The position numbers were made by a program, and so were the translations under genes. Below the pieces are notes generated by a model that was given only the letters and a program-made list of their open reading frames with translations, was not told where the DNA came from and searched no databases. 64,000 bases of DNA, from the NCBI GenBank assembly GCA_027943335.1, contig BSBK01003256.1, positions 1,877,001 through 1,941,000 of the forward strand, written 5' to 3'. Within the stretch, counting starts at the first letter, position 1. Every line of letters begins with the position of its first letter. The DNA is from Chamaecyparis obtusa. Its lineage: Eukaryota; Streptophyta; Pinopsida; Cupressales; Cupressaceae. This document shows, piece by piece, positions 34,670-45,696 of the stretch.

Positions 34670-35004
34670 TGTTAGAAAAATGGCCAGTGATCCCCTCAGG
34701 ATTCACGAAATGGATTAACTGCCTCCTGTGTCTTTTATAAGTCTAGTGGTTGTATCGGGCATTAACAGGTTGATCTTTTCATGCAATGGCAACCACTACT
34801 TGTAACAAGTGGTATTAGAGCTTGGTCATAGGTTCAAATCCCCTCGGGTAATGCTAAAGGGGAGATTGTTGGGAAAATGGCCAGTGCTCCCCTCAGGATT
34901 CATGAAATGGCTTAGCTGCCTCCTATGTCTTCTATAAGTCTAGTGGTTGTATTGGGCATTAACAGGTCGATCTTTTGGTGCAACGGCAACCACTACTTGT
35001 AATA
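34670..35004 (+). mobile_element. SMART/TRIM miniature LTR retrotransposon (335 bp)
   Basis: Two direct repeats of 138 bp each (34670-34807 and 34867-35004) start TGTTAGAAAAATGG or TGTTGGGAAAATGG and end CTTGTAACA or CTTGTAATA. Two bases after the left one is TGGTATTAGAGC (34810-34821), a one-mismatch initiator-Met PBS. Just before the right one is the polypurine tract AAAGGGGAGAT (34855-34866). Flanks GATTA (34665-34669) and GATTC (35005-35009) are a near-perfect target duplication. Only 59 bp lie between the repeats, with no coding capacity. The size matches the smallest plant TRIMs (SMARTs). It interrupts the U1 coding frame. Confidence 0.9.
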
Positions 35005-35831
35005 GATTCAACACTGGTTTCCCCTTCATCAACTCCAAAGAAGAGGTAGTTAGAGGTGCAATCAAGGGCATGAACATGGTCAAAAATTGCAGCTTCACCA
35101 CCATTGAAAAGGGAGTTGTAAAGATTTCAAAACCTAAGGCCGTATCACTGACAAAAACATATACTAAGAGAAGAACAAAAGCTACTTTAGAGGCGCTGAG
35201 GAAAAGAAGAAAATTGTTAAGAGGTAAGGAAAATTTAGAAGATGAAGAAAATGATAATAATTAATTCAAAGTGGTCATCAATAAAAATAGAACAATTGAT
35301 GAAGTTACTAAGGATATCATTGAGCATGGTAAACTCACTGATCCTAAACTTAGTCAGTTTGAGCACATGTCAGCCAAGGATCAAAACAAAATAGAAGAGG
35401 CAATCATTGAGATGATGATTCGATTTGAGAGAGTTCCACTTGAATTTTCTAAGCAATTACCTAAGGCATTAGAGGAAAGGATAAATAAAAAATGTTCCTA
35501 TGCCTTAGACTTTGAGAATAAAATGAGGGAACAATCCCTAGTTTTGGCAGTTCCTAATTTGTCTATTACTGAGATTGAAGACTTCATGACAACATACTCT
35601 AGGAGATTCAAAGTAAAAAGTCAGGCATTGTAGATACTAGATGAGAATCTAGCAAACATTGATGAGTCTAGTCAACTCATCTAGACCTCCATAGTTGTAG
35701 TTCGAGAGCAAGTTGAAAAGATGGTATTTATCAACTTGTCTAAGAAGAGACAAAAATCAAAAGGTAAAGGCATTCATATTGAAGATGTAGACTTGGCATT
35801 GAACCAAGACAAAGTAGATATATCAGATACC

Positions 35832-37314
35832 TGTTAGAATAATTGAGAGGGGGGTGAATCATTTATCCACAATCCCAAATACAAAATGTATAACCAAAAA
35901 AAATTTACTTAAACTTTTGTAGCTCGGTAATATAAAATACTATTCTATCTATGCTTTTATTGATTACCAGTCAATAACTTATAATGATTATCGATCAAAT
36001 CCAATATGCAATACGTAAAGTATGTTAATCAAAAAATCACCACAATAAACACATAACACAAAATATTTAACGTGGAAACCCTGTTAAGGGAAAAACCACC
36101 TGGGACCAGCAACCCAAAAATTGTTCACTCTTCTAAAGTGAGGTCGGTGAAGACCCAACCCTGTTAAAAGTTACAAAACACACTATAAGGTGTGACCCTA
36201 TTATAGGATTTAACACTAACCATTATTGTCCAACTAGCATTCACTATGGGGTTGATAGGATAACAAATGTACACTCTATGAATGACATTACAAGACTTTC
36301 AAGTCCACTCGGTTAAGAGATTTATCTGATTACAATGGTTAAACTTAACACTAGGTGATCTGATTACAATACAACTTCTATTGCAAATGTTTAGATCTAT
36401 ATTGTGCTCATTCAAATGCTCTAATCAATATATCAATTCTATTTCAACAATAATCAATGACTTACTGTCTCTTGATAATAGCTTTCTGACACTTGGTAAT
36501 CTCTACAGTTCGGTTCTCCTTAACCAGTTTGATCAGGCATGCATGAAGCTTGTTCATGTGATAATTCTATAGTCTTCTTCTTCTGACATAAGTTTCATAA
36601 TGAAACCCTAGTCTCTTAAATAGACATGTAAACTATTTTCTTTTCATCCATCAAATTTTGCCGCTTATTCTCCTTCATCCATTTTTCTGCTTAAACCTTC
36701 CTCGGCTGATGTGTCAGTAACACATTTTGTTTCCATCCCTTAGATCTTCTTCAAATATTTTTAGCTGTTGATCTTTGTAACAAACATTATCTGGAACTTT
36801 GATTATGAGGTACTTTAAAGCTCATCAACTTCCATCGGCTAAACTAATCATTTATTTCCTTTCTTTCTATTTAGTTAACAAAGAAATGCGTTGGTGAACA
36901 CAAGCTTAGTTTATACTATTCTCGGTATACACTACACTACTCAGTGTATACTATGATGCTTCATTAATTGACCACACTGCCTTGTGTCTTTTAACTCTTT
37001 TCCTCATCATAGATGAATGCAACATAATCAAGTCAATAACATAAGGTCATAGACTCATCAATAAGTTACCCAATGTATTCCTTATCCTCATCTGTCATAT
37101 ACATCTTTCTCATGTAGATATTTTTATTCTTCATATCTTTTTCTCCTTTCTAAAAATGTTTAGGTATTGTAACTTACAAGATAAGTGTTGTCAAAACTAG
37201 TTGACGTCAATGACAACATATTACTGATTTAATCATCTTACATATCTAATCAGCAATTTGATGATCTCTAATCACTGATCTTCAATTAGGTTCTAAATCA
37301 GTTGTAGTTCATCA
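35832..37314 (-). repeat. Copia B 3' LTR (1,483 bp)
   Basis: Reverse complement of the copia A LTR: on the plus strand it opens TGTTAGAATAATTGAG and closes GTAGTTCATCA. It contains CTCGGTATACACTA (near 36920), the U3 word also found in copia A. PPT follows at 37315-37326 (ATCTCTCCCTTT on the plus strand). Confidence 0.9.
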
Positions 37315-37815
37315 ATCTCTCCCTTTGGCATTGATGGCAACACAAGAAATATGAAGTGTACCATACACATACCAAACATATATTCTACAACTCTATGTAC
37401 AAATGTTGTAACTTGGTACAAGCTCTCCCTAGCTTAATATGTTTAATCACTACGTTACTTAACAACATTTCAAGTGCAAACTATCTTTTGCAGATATGAT
37501 CTTTGTAGCTCTTAGATTCCTTCTTTTGTTCTCACTAACTGATCTTCAATGCTCTCCCTTTCATTTTAGTTCTCTCTCTTTGATAGTTGTTCCAATGTTC
37601 TTCTCAATTCATAGTGTTTCATATTGTTTATCTCTCCCTTTAACAACAATGCCAAAGAAACACATAAACATACAACTCTATAGTAGCCATGTAGCTCTCT
37701 ATTGTCCATTTTTGTACTGTATCTTTGTATACTATTATGCTAATCTATTCCAGTTCTTCAAACTTTCACAACCTTAGATAGAAATCCAAAGTGTGATCTA
37801 TGTTGCATCAACATG
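37315..37815 (-). other. Copia B 3' untranslated region and PPT
   Basis: Complement of the purine-rich copia A 3' UTR (24800-25333), with CTCTCCCTTT words and the tract ATCTCTCCCTTTGGCATTGA next to the LTR. The apparent frame 37496-37777 is an antisense artefact of this pyrimidine-rich strand. The UTR is interrupted at 37815 by S3 and resumes at 38488. Confidence 0.8.
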
Positions 37816-38482
37816 TGACGTAAGGGTAGGGGCCAAACAATGGCATGCCCTAATGATCCAAGCCTACTCAACACATGCGAAAGCAAACAAATAGAACAGT
37901 GAGAGAGAGAATGCAGAAGCTTTCATATATTTTCATCAAATAGAATGATACATGTTGGGCTATAAGGACTTCCTGATTAGGGCCAGATATTACAATAATT
38001 TACAAAAGTCCTCAAACATGCGAGGATCTATCAAAATCTCTATTCTTACTATCTTCTATCTTCTATCCCCAAAACTACCTCTAAACTACAACCAAAAAAC
38101 TACATTTATACAAGAGTCTACCAAATTAAGTCATCCTTCAAATTCACAATCAATAGAAGGAATGGTCAAATCTGGGACCACATGCTTCCCAATGATGGAT
38201 TCTAACATTAAATCTCTGACCCAACATAAATGCCCAATTGGCCACAACAAAAACTAAAACTAAACCCATTGGTGAGCAAGGATGACTAAGCAATAGACAA
38301 GCAACGCTGAGCACTAGTGAAATAGCCAACCACCTAGGAGATAACCAACCACACTTGGTAACCAAAGGAAATCAAACAACTACTGACCAACTTGGTCAAA
38401 GCAGGAACCAAGCAACATAGACAAACTCCAAATTGTTTTTGGTGACACAGGATTGCCAAGGACCTAAGATGCTCCTGCATCA
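37816..38482 (-). repeat. S3: solo LTR related to N1 (667 bp)
   Basis: Bounded by TGACGTAAGG and GCTCCTGCATCA, with a perfect 5-bp duplication ACATG (37811-37815 and 38483-38487). The first 17 bases on the minus strand (TGATGCAGGAGCATCTT) almost equal those of the N1 LTR, and an internal segment (GGGCTATAAGGACTTCC versus CAGCTATAAGGCCTTCT) also matches, but S3 is 500 bases shorter. A related, shorter LTR family. Confidence 0.85.
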
Positions 38483-38487
38483 ACATG

Positions 38488-39591
38488 TATGATCTTCTGA
38501 TAATATTAGGCTAATGCAACCTCCAGAACACATTAGTTCCTAGTAGATAGGGGATGAACCCCAAGTCTAGTCCTCAAGTATTCAAATGTATCCTTTGGTA
38601 GAAGCTTTGTAAATATATCTGCAAGTTGTTCTTTAGATGTAACAAATTGTAGCTTCACTTGCTTCACCTGTACTTGTTCTCTTAAGTAGTGATACTTAAT
38701 GGATATGTGTTTTTTTTTAGAGTGCATCATTGGATTCTTTGAAATATTAATTGCACTAGTGTTGTCACAATATATAATCACTAGCTCAGTGATTACCTCA
38801 TTCATGCCTTCCAACACTTGCTTGATATATGCAATATTTGAATAGTTTGTAGCAATAGCAACATTCTCTGCTTCGGCTGTACACTGAGAAATGCAAGAAT
38901 GCTTCTTACTTGTCCATGTAACAAGTCTTTCACCAAGGAAAAATGCTCCTCCAGTGGTACTTTTTTTGTCATCCACATTTCTAGCCCAATCAGCGTCGGT
39001 GTAGACTCTGAGTTCAAACTTGCCTTCCTTAGGATACCATAATCCATAGACTTTTGTTTTCTTCAATTATCTTAAGATTCCCTTTGTAGCAACCATGTGT
39101 GACTCCCTAGGATTTACAGAAAATCTTGCAACAATCCCCACAGCATGTGCTATGTCTGGTCTACTGTGAACTACATACATTAATTTACTAATCATATATC
39201 GGTACAATGTCTAGTTTACCTCTATAGTTTCATCTTCCTTGGTCAGTTTACATCCAATAGCCATTAGTGTTCCAATAGGTTTAGCATCTTCCATGCCAAA
39301 TGTTATCACTACTTCCTTGATATATTTGGATTGTGTGATGAATATACCATCATTCTATTGAATCACTTATAAGCCTAGAAAGAACTTAATCTCTCCAAAC
39401 ATAGACATTTCAAATTATTTTCTCATTTCATTAGCAAATGATTTATAGATGTGATCTTATCCTCCAAATATTATGTCATCCACAAATATTTCAGCAATCA
39501 AGATAGTATCATCTGAATTCCCTTTCATATACAAATTGCTATTCTCACTAGTTCTAACAAATCCAATACTCAACAAATAATTATGTAGCCT
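38488..39591 (-). pseudogene. Copia B RNase H and C-terminal RT
   Basis: 39066-38533 encodes the copia RNase H: VYTDADWARNVDDKKSTTGG, ISQCTAEAENVAIATNY, IIYCDNTSAINISKNP and KEQLADIFTKLLP. 39591-39067 is RT thumb and the following spacer, including the FVDD-type active-site region near 39480. It matches copia A 23750-24776. The upstream end at about 39591 is the deletion junction with the 5' LTR. Confidence 0.85.
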
Positions 39592-40324
39592 CCTTCTTCT
39601 GGCATAAGTTTCATAATGAAATCCTAGTCTCTTAAATAGACATGTAGACCATTTTATTTTCGTCCATCAAATTTTTCCACTTATTCTCCTTCATCCATTT
39701 TTTTGCTTAAACCTTCCTCAGTTGATGTGTCAGTAACACATTTTGTTTCCATCCCTTAGATCTTCTTTGCATTTTGTTAGTCGTTGATCTTCATAAAAAA
39801 ATTATCTCCAACTCTGATTGTGAGGTACTTTACAACTCATCAACTTCCATCAGCTAAACTAATTATTTAGTTCCTTTCTTTCTATTTGGTTAACAAAGAA
39901 ATGTGTCAGTGAACACAAGATCAGTTTATACTATGCTTGGTATACACTACACTACTCGGTGTATACTATGATGCTTCATTAACCGACCACATTGCCTTGT
40001 GTCATTCATCTCTTTTCCTCATCATAGATGAATGCAACATAATTAAGTCAATAACATAAGGTCATAGACTCATCAATAAGTTACCCAATGTATTCCTTAT
40101 CCTCATCTATCATATACATCTTTCTCATGTAGATATTTCTATTCTTCATCTCTTTTTCTCCTTTCTATAGATGTTTAGGTATTGTAACTTACAAGTGTTG
40201 TCAAAACTAGTTGACATCAATGACAACATATTACTAATTTAATCATCTCACATATCTAATTAGAAACTCAATGATCTGTAATCACTGATCTTCAATTAGG
40301 TTCTAAATCAATTGTAGTTCATCA
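39592..40324 (-). repeat. Copia B truncated 5' LTR (outer 733 bp)
   Basis: Matches 36576-37314 of the 3' LTR (TCTTCTGGCATAAGTTTCAT to TGTAGTTCATCA). The inner half of the LTR was removed by the internal deletion. Confidence 0.9.
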
Positions 40325-42005
40325 ATACCAAGGTACCTGATACCACAAATGCCACCAAAGACTTAACTATCTCACAGGATGCACTGGATCAGGTTGAGAT
40401 CCAAATTATAGATAACAGTGAACTAGATGTACTCATTGAGGATATCACAAATGGTGATCTTGATGGCTGAGATGATGATGAGGATGTGAATGTTACTGGA
40501 GGAACTACACAAGAAGAAGGTAATCTTACCGAGCCTGCAATCGTATCATTATCAGGTGAACTTTCTATCTTGATGGAAGTTGTTGAAATTGTAACCAAGG
40601 AACAACTTGACGAATCAAACCCTGAGAAATCGATGGATGCATCAAGGGAACAAGGAATTGGAACACTAGCATAGCCAAATAAGCCTCAAGAAAAAGAGGC
40701 AACAGAGATAGATTCAAAGGGCCAAGATGACCCCAAAGAAATCAAGGCTACCCCACTTGAAGCCACATCAGAAGCTCTGCCTCAAAAAACTAACACATAG
40801 GTTACCGAGGAGTAGAAAAAGGAAGACAAAGTGTCAACTGGGCAAGACACATAAAATGTTGAGAAAGCAATAATACAGGTTGTAAAGAGCTCACCTCAAG
40901 AGCCAGAAAAGAAGAAGAAGAAGAGAAAAGGAAAAGGGCCGGTCACACTAGATGAAATTGTTGTTATACATGATTGTGAGTTGAGGAACCTAAGCCCCGA
41001 AGAACTCAAAAAATATGGGGAGTTGTGTACAAGGAAAGTAGCATAAGAAAAGTTTCGAATGGAATGCAAGAGCAAGGAAATATTGGAAAATGTAAGAGAC
41101 ATCTTACAACAGGTCATACCAGAGGTATAGATTAATGAGGACACACCAATAATGGACCAACTTGCTACCCTTGCAGAATAAATTAATGCCCGTAACATTG
41201 AAGCTAAAAAATAGATTAAAGAAAGGGAAAAATCAAAAATAAAGGATAAACTTGCAGAGGAAATCAGCCAGGAAGTGGCAATAAACAAAGTAACAGTATT
41301 TGAGGTAATAATCAACATACAATCTATTACTTAGTTAATTAGTTAGATACTAATTAATCTTTACACTGTGGAGACCTTCACTACTGAGATCAGTGAGAAA
41401 ATTAAACAACTGGATACTAAAATCCAAGCTAGTGCACAAGTAGCCTTAATCAAGCCAGATACTTTTTCTAAGCATATATTGAAGGTTCAAGAACTCAGGT
41501 GGTTAAGAGTAGATTTGAGGAAGTAGGAAGAAAGGATAAGTGATCAGGTCACTGAGCTACAAATCAGGTTTCTTCCCCTATTTGAAATTTTTTGAGAAAC
41601 ACAGTTTCAAAGTGCAAACACTTGTTGCAACACCTTAAATTTATTAGTTGGAAAACATCTTTGACATGCATGCACAAGTCAATCTTGAGTACATTACTCT
41701 AACCAACTTGAAAGAGGAATGGGAAAACCTCTTGGATTCTTTGAAGAAAACCCATCAACACATTTTTGATAAATTGTAAGTATACACTTTTGTATTTGGT
41801 ATTTATATAAAAAAGGGAGAAAGATGATGTATATGCCAAACTATGTAAATATATTATAATAATACTACATACTACCAGGAGCATGCACCAAGGGGGAGAA
41901 TTTTTGAAAAAATTGTTAAGTTAAGGTATCTATGTATATAAGGCAAAGTTAGAACAATTTTGAGACATCAGGTTTATATACATTCAAGGTTTTGATACTA
42001 ATGCC

Positions 42006-42017
42006 AAAGGGGGAGAT
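42006..42017 (+). promoter_or_regulatory. U1 polypurine tract
   Basis: AAAGGGGGAGAT preceded by AATGCC, the same context as the PPT of copia A, B and C. It marks the start of the U1 3' LTR and shows that U1 is oriented on the plus strand. 41780-42005 before it is non-coding. Confidence 0.8.
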
Positions 42018-45000
42018 TTTTATTTCTATTTGAGCATTAAGGATTTCCATTAGTATCAAAGATGATCAGTCGGTTACCTATGCTATCTAGTCAGTAAAAT
42101 GAAAGTACAACAAACTATACATGCTAGTCGATTAACTACATAAAGGCAGTACCAAGATCAAAAGATATTAGTCCTAACCAAGCACTATAGCAACTTTACT
42201 GAGCATCAATGTATACTGATACTAAGCATCAGTAAACACCCAAAAGATTGGACACCGAGCACTAGTGTAACTATCAAGCAATATTGATAGTGTTTACTAA
42301 GCAATTCAAGAAATAGCATAGTAATCAGTTTTGGCACATCTATCTATGCAGATGGTTACAAGAGGATCATAAAATGTTTTACCAAGATTGAGGATCATTT
42401 ATTATAGATGTAATCATTAATTATGATGATGATCTCTATGTAATTGCTAGATCTAGGTTATTTTTGTACACCGTAGATCTTGGGGTTTTTCCTAAGATAT
42501 CGTAACCTAATTTTGTTAAGCAACAATAGAAGTATGCTATATATTTGTATTGCATGTCATTTTGACTAATGCATGAGAAGGATGATATGTTTGGTATGAA
42601 CAAGTGAAGGAGATCTTGAAGCAAGAATCTAACTTCAAGATATAAGTTATCAGATAGAGCAAAATACAGAGACAAACAGTTTGGACAGAATCAGACAAGG
42701 CTACCAAGTAGTTCAGAGACAAGATTTTCACATATCAAGGTGATATTTATTCAAAATTTCATAGATCTATTTCAGACAAGGTTAAGTTGTCATTTGAAGA
42801 TACATCCTATTATTCTCTAATCATTGTAACAGAGTTAGCAAAAACCTCTTAACAGAGTAGACCTAACAGTCTTTATTGAAAATGTCTTAATCGAGTACAC
42901 ACTCAAGTAGTGTTGTTAAAATCCTATAACTAGGTAGATCTAGTTGGTCTAATTGTTACTCCTAATAGGGTAAGATCACTAGAAGTGATCACAACTTGTA
43001 GCCCTAAGAGGAAAACTTTATTATTTGCAGTAGTAAATAATTTGTGGGTGTCATTGTTGGCTCCTGGAATCACTGGACTCGATCCTAGTGATTTCGGGAT
43101 GCCAATTGATGAATTCAAAGCCTTTGCTCTAACTTGAATCCCTGCACTTTAGGTTAGAAACCAGGGCGGGTGTACCTAATAACAGAAAACTTGAAATAAC
43201 TTAAGGACTAAACATTTTAACAACTAATGAATCTAGATTAGGATTCTAACTTGAAAATTGAAACAACTGAATAGTTAGGGTTAGAAAGTTAGAATATCAA
43301 TGTAATCACTAATCAATGAAATACGAACTGAAAACTTGCAAACTAAGTCCTAAAGATTGATTGAAATGCTTTGAAATTGAAATGAGGGCAAAACCTAGAA
43401 ACTAGTAAATGAAGTAATCAGATACGTAAAGTACAATACTGAATACAAGATCAATGCCTATAACATTGGGCATCAGAGTCCTGGCAATCAAAATGTGTTA
43501 GGAGACAGAAATGAAATCCAAATCACCAGTATAGACAACTTCATTGAATTTAACTCCGATGTTTATAGACCAACCAATTGCACAATTTGGAAGAGTTTAA
43601 CTAAAAACATGTCCTGGGAGACCAATAGTTTCATCAAATATACTGATAACTGAATTCAAATCGATCACATTAAAGGAACTCAAAAGAATTCATCCACACA
43701 TAAATATCATAAAAAATTCTAAATTATAACATTAAAGAAATTTAAACTTATCTCAATCCAGCGTTACAGTACTAATCACATTTCATCTACCAACCCTCCA
43801 GATCCGCCCAAAACTTTTACTCCATAATGATTGTATATATCATCATAAATTTGTTTTAAAATATTAAGCCTCAAAAGAATATTGAAAATTGTTCTTCTTT
43901 TTTGCATATAATTGATTGATAATAAATACGAATCCCAATGGTTCCCTGTGAAAGGACATGCCTTTCACAGGACCTAATCACATAACTAACCTTGAAATAC
44001 ATAATAAACTATTACAATAGTTTTTCGGGAAAATCTTCCCTCTAATTACATTAATTCTGGTATCCCGTACATAATAATATTGATATTTCCTGCACAAACA
44101 AAAAATACTTATTATTAGTTTATGTTCAGAAAAAACATTATGTGATGTGCTAATCTTATAAAATATTTATTTTTCATTAATACTTATTCAAAAAATAAGT
44201 ATCATAAGAATAAAATAAAATCATACTTAAGTCGCAAAAATATTAAATCATGAAATGTTTATACAATGAGATAAATAAAACGTTATGCTCATAATTATCT
44301 TTTATTTTGAAATTAAAACATAATGTGCTCCACTTAATGAAATTAACCCTAAAAATATTTCAAATATGAAATACTATTATAATTGTTAAAATATACACGA
44401 TCAGGGAATATAAATTTTTACCTTTCTAAACAACCCTAATGTACATCAAAAGAATAAACTTACTCATAAAAGTAAATAACAAACCTTAAAACCAAAAAAT
44501 AAAAAATGCATAAAGGAATTACCTTTTAGGATCAAGAAGTAAAATTAAGAATCAACCTTTAAGACATACAACTTCTCACATTTAGTGAATAAAATTTATT
44601 CATTATGTTAGTAGAAATATCAATGCTAGAGGAAAACTATTGAAACCCTAAAATAAAATTAACATAAACATGAGAAACTATACGTAGGGAAATAACTTAT
44701 CCTCATTCAATCCTAACATATAAAATTTGAATCTATAAAACATGTATAAATTAAAGGTCAATACTAATAAATTTTCGACATCCTAAAAAGCATTATTACT
44801 CCATACTAATTATAGGTGAAAATGTGAAAATGGAGAAGATTTAGGTAAGTTGGTAAATAAATTAATTAAATAACAAACTAACTGAATCATATAACTTAAA
44901 ATAATTAATTAAAATATTTAAGTTCCCCATAACAAATAATATTAATTTTAATAATTTATTATTATTTTTATAAAAAAACACACAATTGTCTTATATTTAT

Positions 45001-45696
45001 ATATTTATTTCTACACACTCTCGAAGAACAATGTAGAGTAGTTGGTTAGGGGTAGAGTCAGGTAGATAGGTAGGAAGAGGAACGGGTGTTCTTTTTCCCA
45101 AAAATTATAAAATATATAAATACAAACATCATAATAATCATATCATTAAATTATTAAAAAAAATAGTTAAGGAAGAAGTAACTCCCTGCGTGAAGAGTAA
45201 TTTTGATCTCTCACCTGCACATATAATTAAAATAAGTAAATAATATACATATTTTTATGTTTTAAAATTATTAATATCTAAAAACAAATATGCATAAAAC
45301 AAGACATTTTACAACCTAATACATGAGAGTGGAAATAATAAATGCACACGCCTTTTATCTATTTTAATCTTTTATCATAGGAAAGTTATATAAAATTGAA
45401 ATCAAACATCATACTTCCCTGATGCATTTGCAATTTTAAGACCTGAATTTTCAGGTGTCAACAGTCATCCCCACTGCAGTTTTTACCTTCTAATAAGGGT
45501 TTCTGCATAACCAAAATACTTGTGTTATGTGACTGAATTGTTATTTGTTTTCCATGCAATTTACCATTACAGGTTAATTGAATGAATGATGCATATAATG
45601 GATTTAGTTGAGTAGACTAGTATACTACTTTTAAAAAGTTTTTTAGGGTACTAATTCACCCCTCCCCTCTCAGTACCCTATCTCTCCATTCCAACA
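42018..45696 (+). repeat. U1 3' LTR, split by S4 (about 1,265 bp net)
   Basis: 42018-43054 plus 45469-45696. It has the overall layout of the neighbouring copia LTRs: a GAGCAC-type U3 word (ACACCGAGCACTAGTG near 42252), ACAGAGTAGACC repeats, and a 3' end TTCACCCCTCCCCTCTC then TTCCAACA. Its first bases do not read TG, so the outer border is slightly uncertain. Only one copy is in the window. Confidence 0.7.
43055..45463 (-). repeat. S4: large solo LTR (2,409 bp), AT-rich
   Basis: Bounded by TGTTGGCTCC and GGTGTCAACA, with a perfect 5-bp duplication GTCAT (43050-43054 and 45464-45468); removing it makes the U1 LTR continuous. Read on the minus strand it starts TGTTGACACCTGAAAATTC. No open frame of note; AT-rich, especially 44100-45430. 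A perfect 11-bp inverted repeat with a 5-base loop (CCTGTGAAAGG and CCTTTCACAGG) lies at 43945-43971. The size suits Athila- or Tat-type LTRs, but I cannot name the family. Confidence 0.75.

Larger units (their letters stand above)
35832..40324 (-). mobile_element. Copia B: internally deleted copia A relative (4,493 bp)
   Basis: Minus-strand sister of copia A. It keeps the 3' LTR (35832-37314), PPT, RNase H and C-terminal RT (39066-38533 and up to about 39590), then jumps into the outer 730 bases of the 5' LTR (39592-40324). PBS, gag, protease, integrase and most RT are deleted. Perfect target duplication ATACC (35827-35831 and 40325-40329) proves that the outer ends are original. It carries solo LTR S3. 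It splits the U1 protein gene. Confidence 0.9.
33694..41779 (+). pseudogene. U1 large protein of unknown function (about 1,000 codons, interrupted)
   Basis: I do not recognise the family. Start ATG at 33694 (MHSELELGHTMNYLTLRAHA), stops at 33778, 33796 and 33877, then a long open block to 34473 with VLSRYHDGIFWLDEPVKL, MIHRVTGYPTTDKTKAF and YKIFQSSRINSIPCG. A frame change near 34460 leads to a basic-acidic linker. After the TRIM, 35050-35633 has KRRTKATLEALRKRRK, then TIDEVTKDIIEHGKL and LPKALEERINKKC. After copia B (4,493 bp plus 5-bp duplication, which exactly explains the frame change), 40330-41779 is acidic, Lys/Glu-rich and probably coiled-coil (KKKKKRKGKGP, ELKKYGELCTRK). Most stops fit C-to-T decay. 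U2 shares the middle part. Confidence 0.7.
33694..45696 (+). mobile_element. U1: LTR element coding a large protein of unknown function, no RT or integrase
   Basis: Coding segments 33694-34669, 35005-35831 and 40330-41779 form one interrupted protein gene. It is followed by a copia-type polypurine tract (AAAGGGGGAGAT at 42006-42017) and a 3' LTR (about 42018-43054 and 45469-45696) that ends TTCACCCCTCCCCTCTC and CCAACA. No RT, RNase H, integrase or protease motif appears. The 5' LTR is not identified. Four later insertions (TRIM, copia B, S3 within B, S4) all have target duplications or matched ends. Confidence 0.7.

Noticed and set aside
37496..37777. Plus-strand frame with hydrophobic residues as a membrane protein
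   Set aside because: It is the antisense of the purine-rich 3' UTR of copia B, which gives Leu/Phe/Ser-rich translations by composition.
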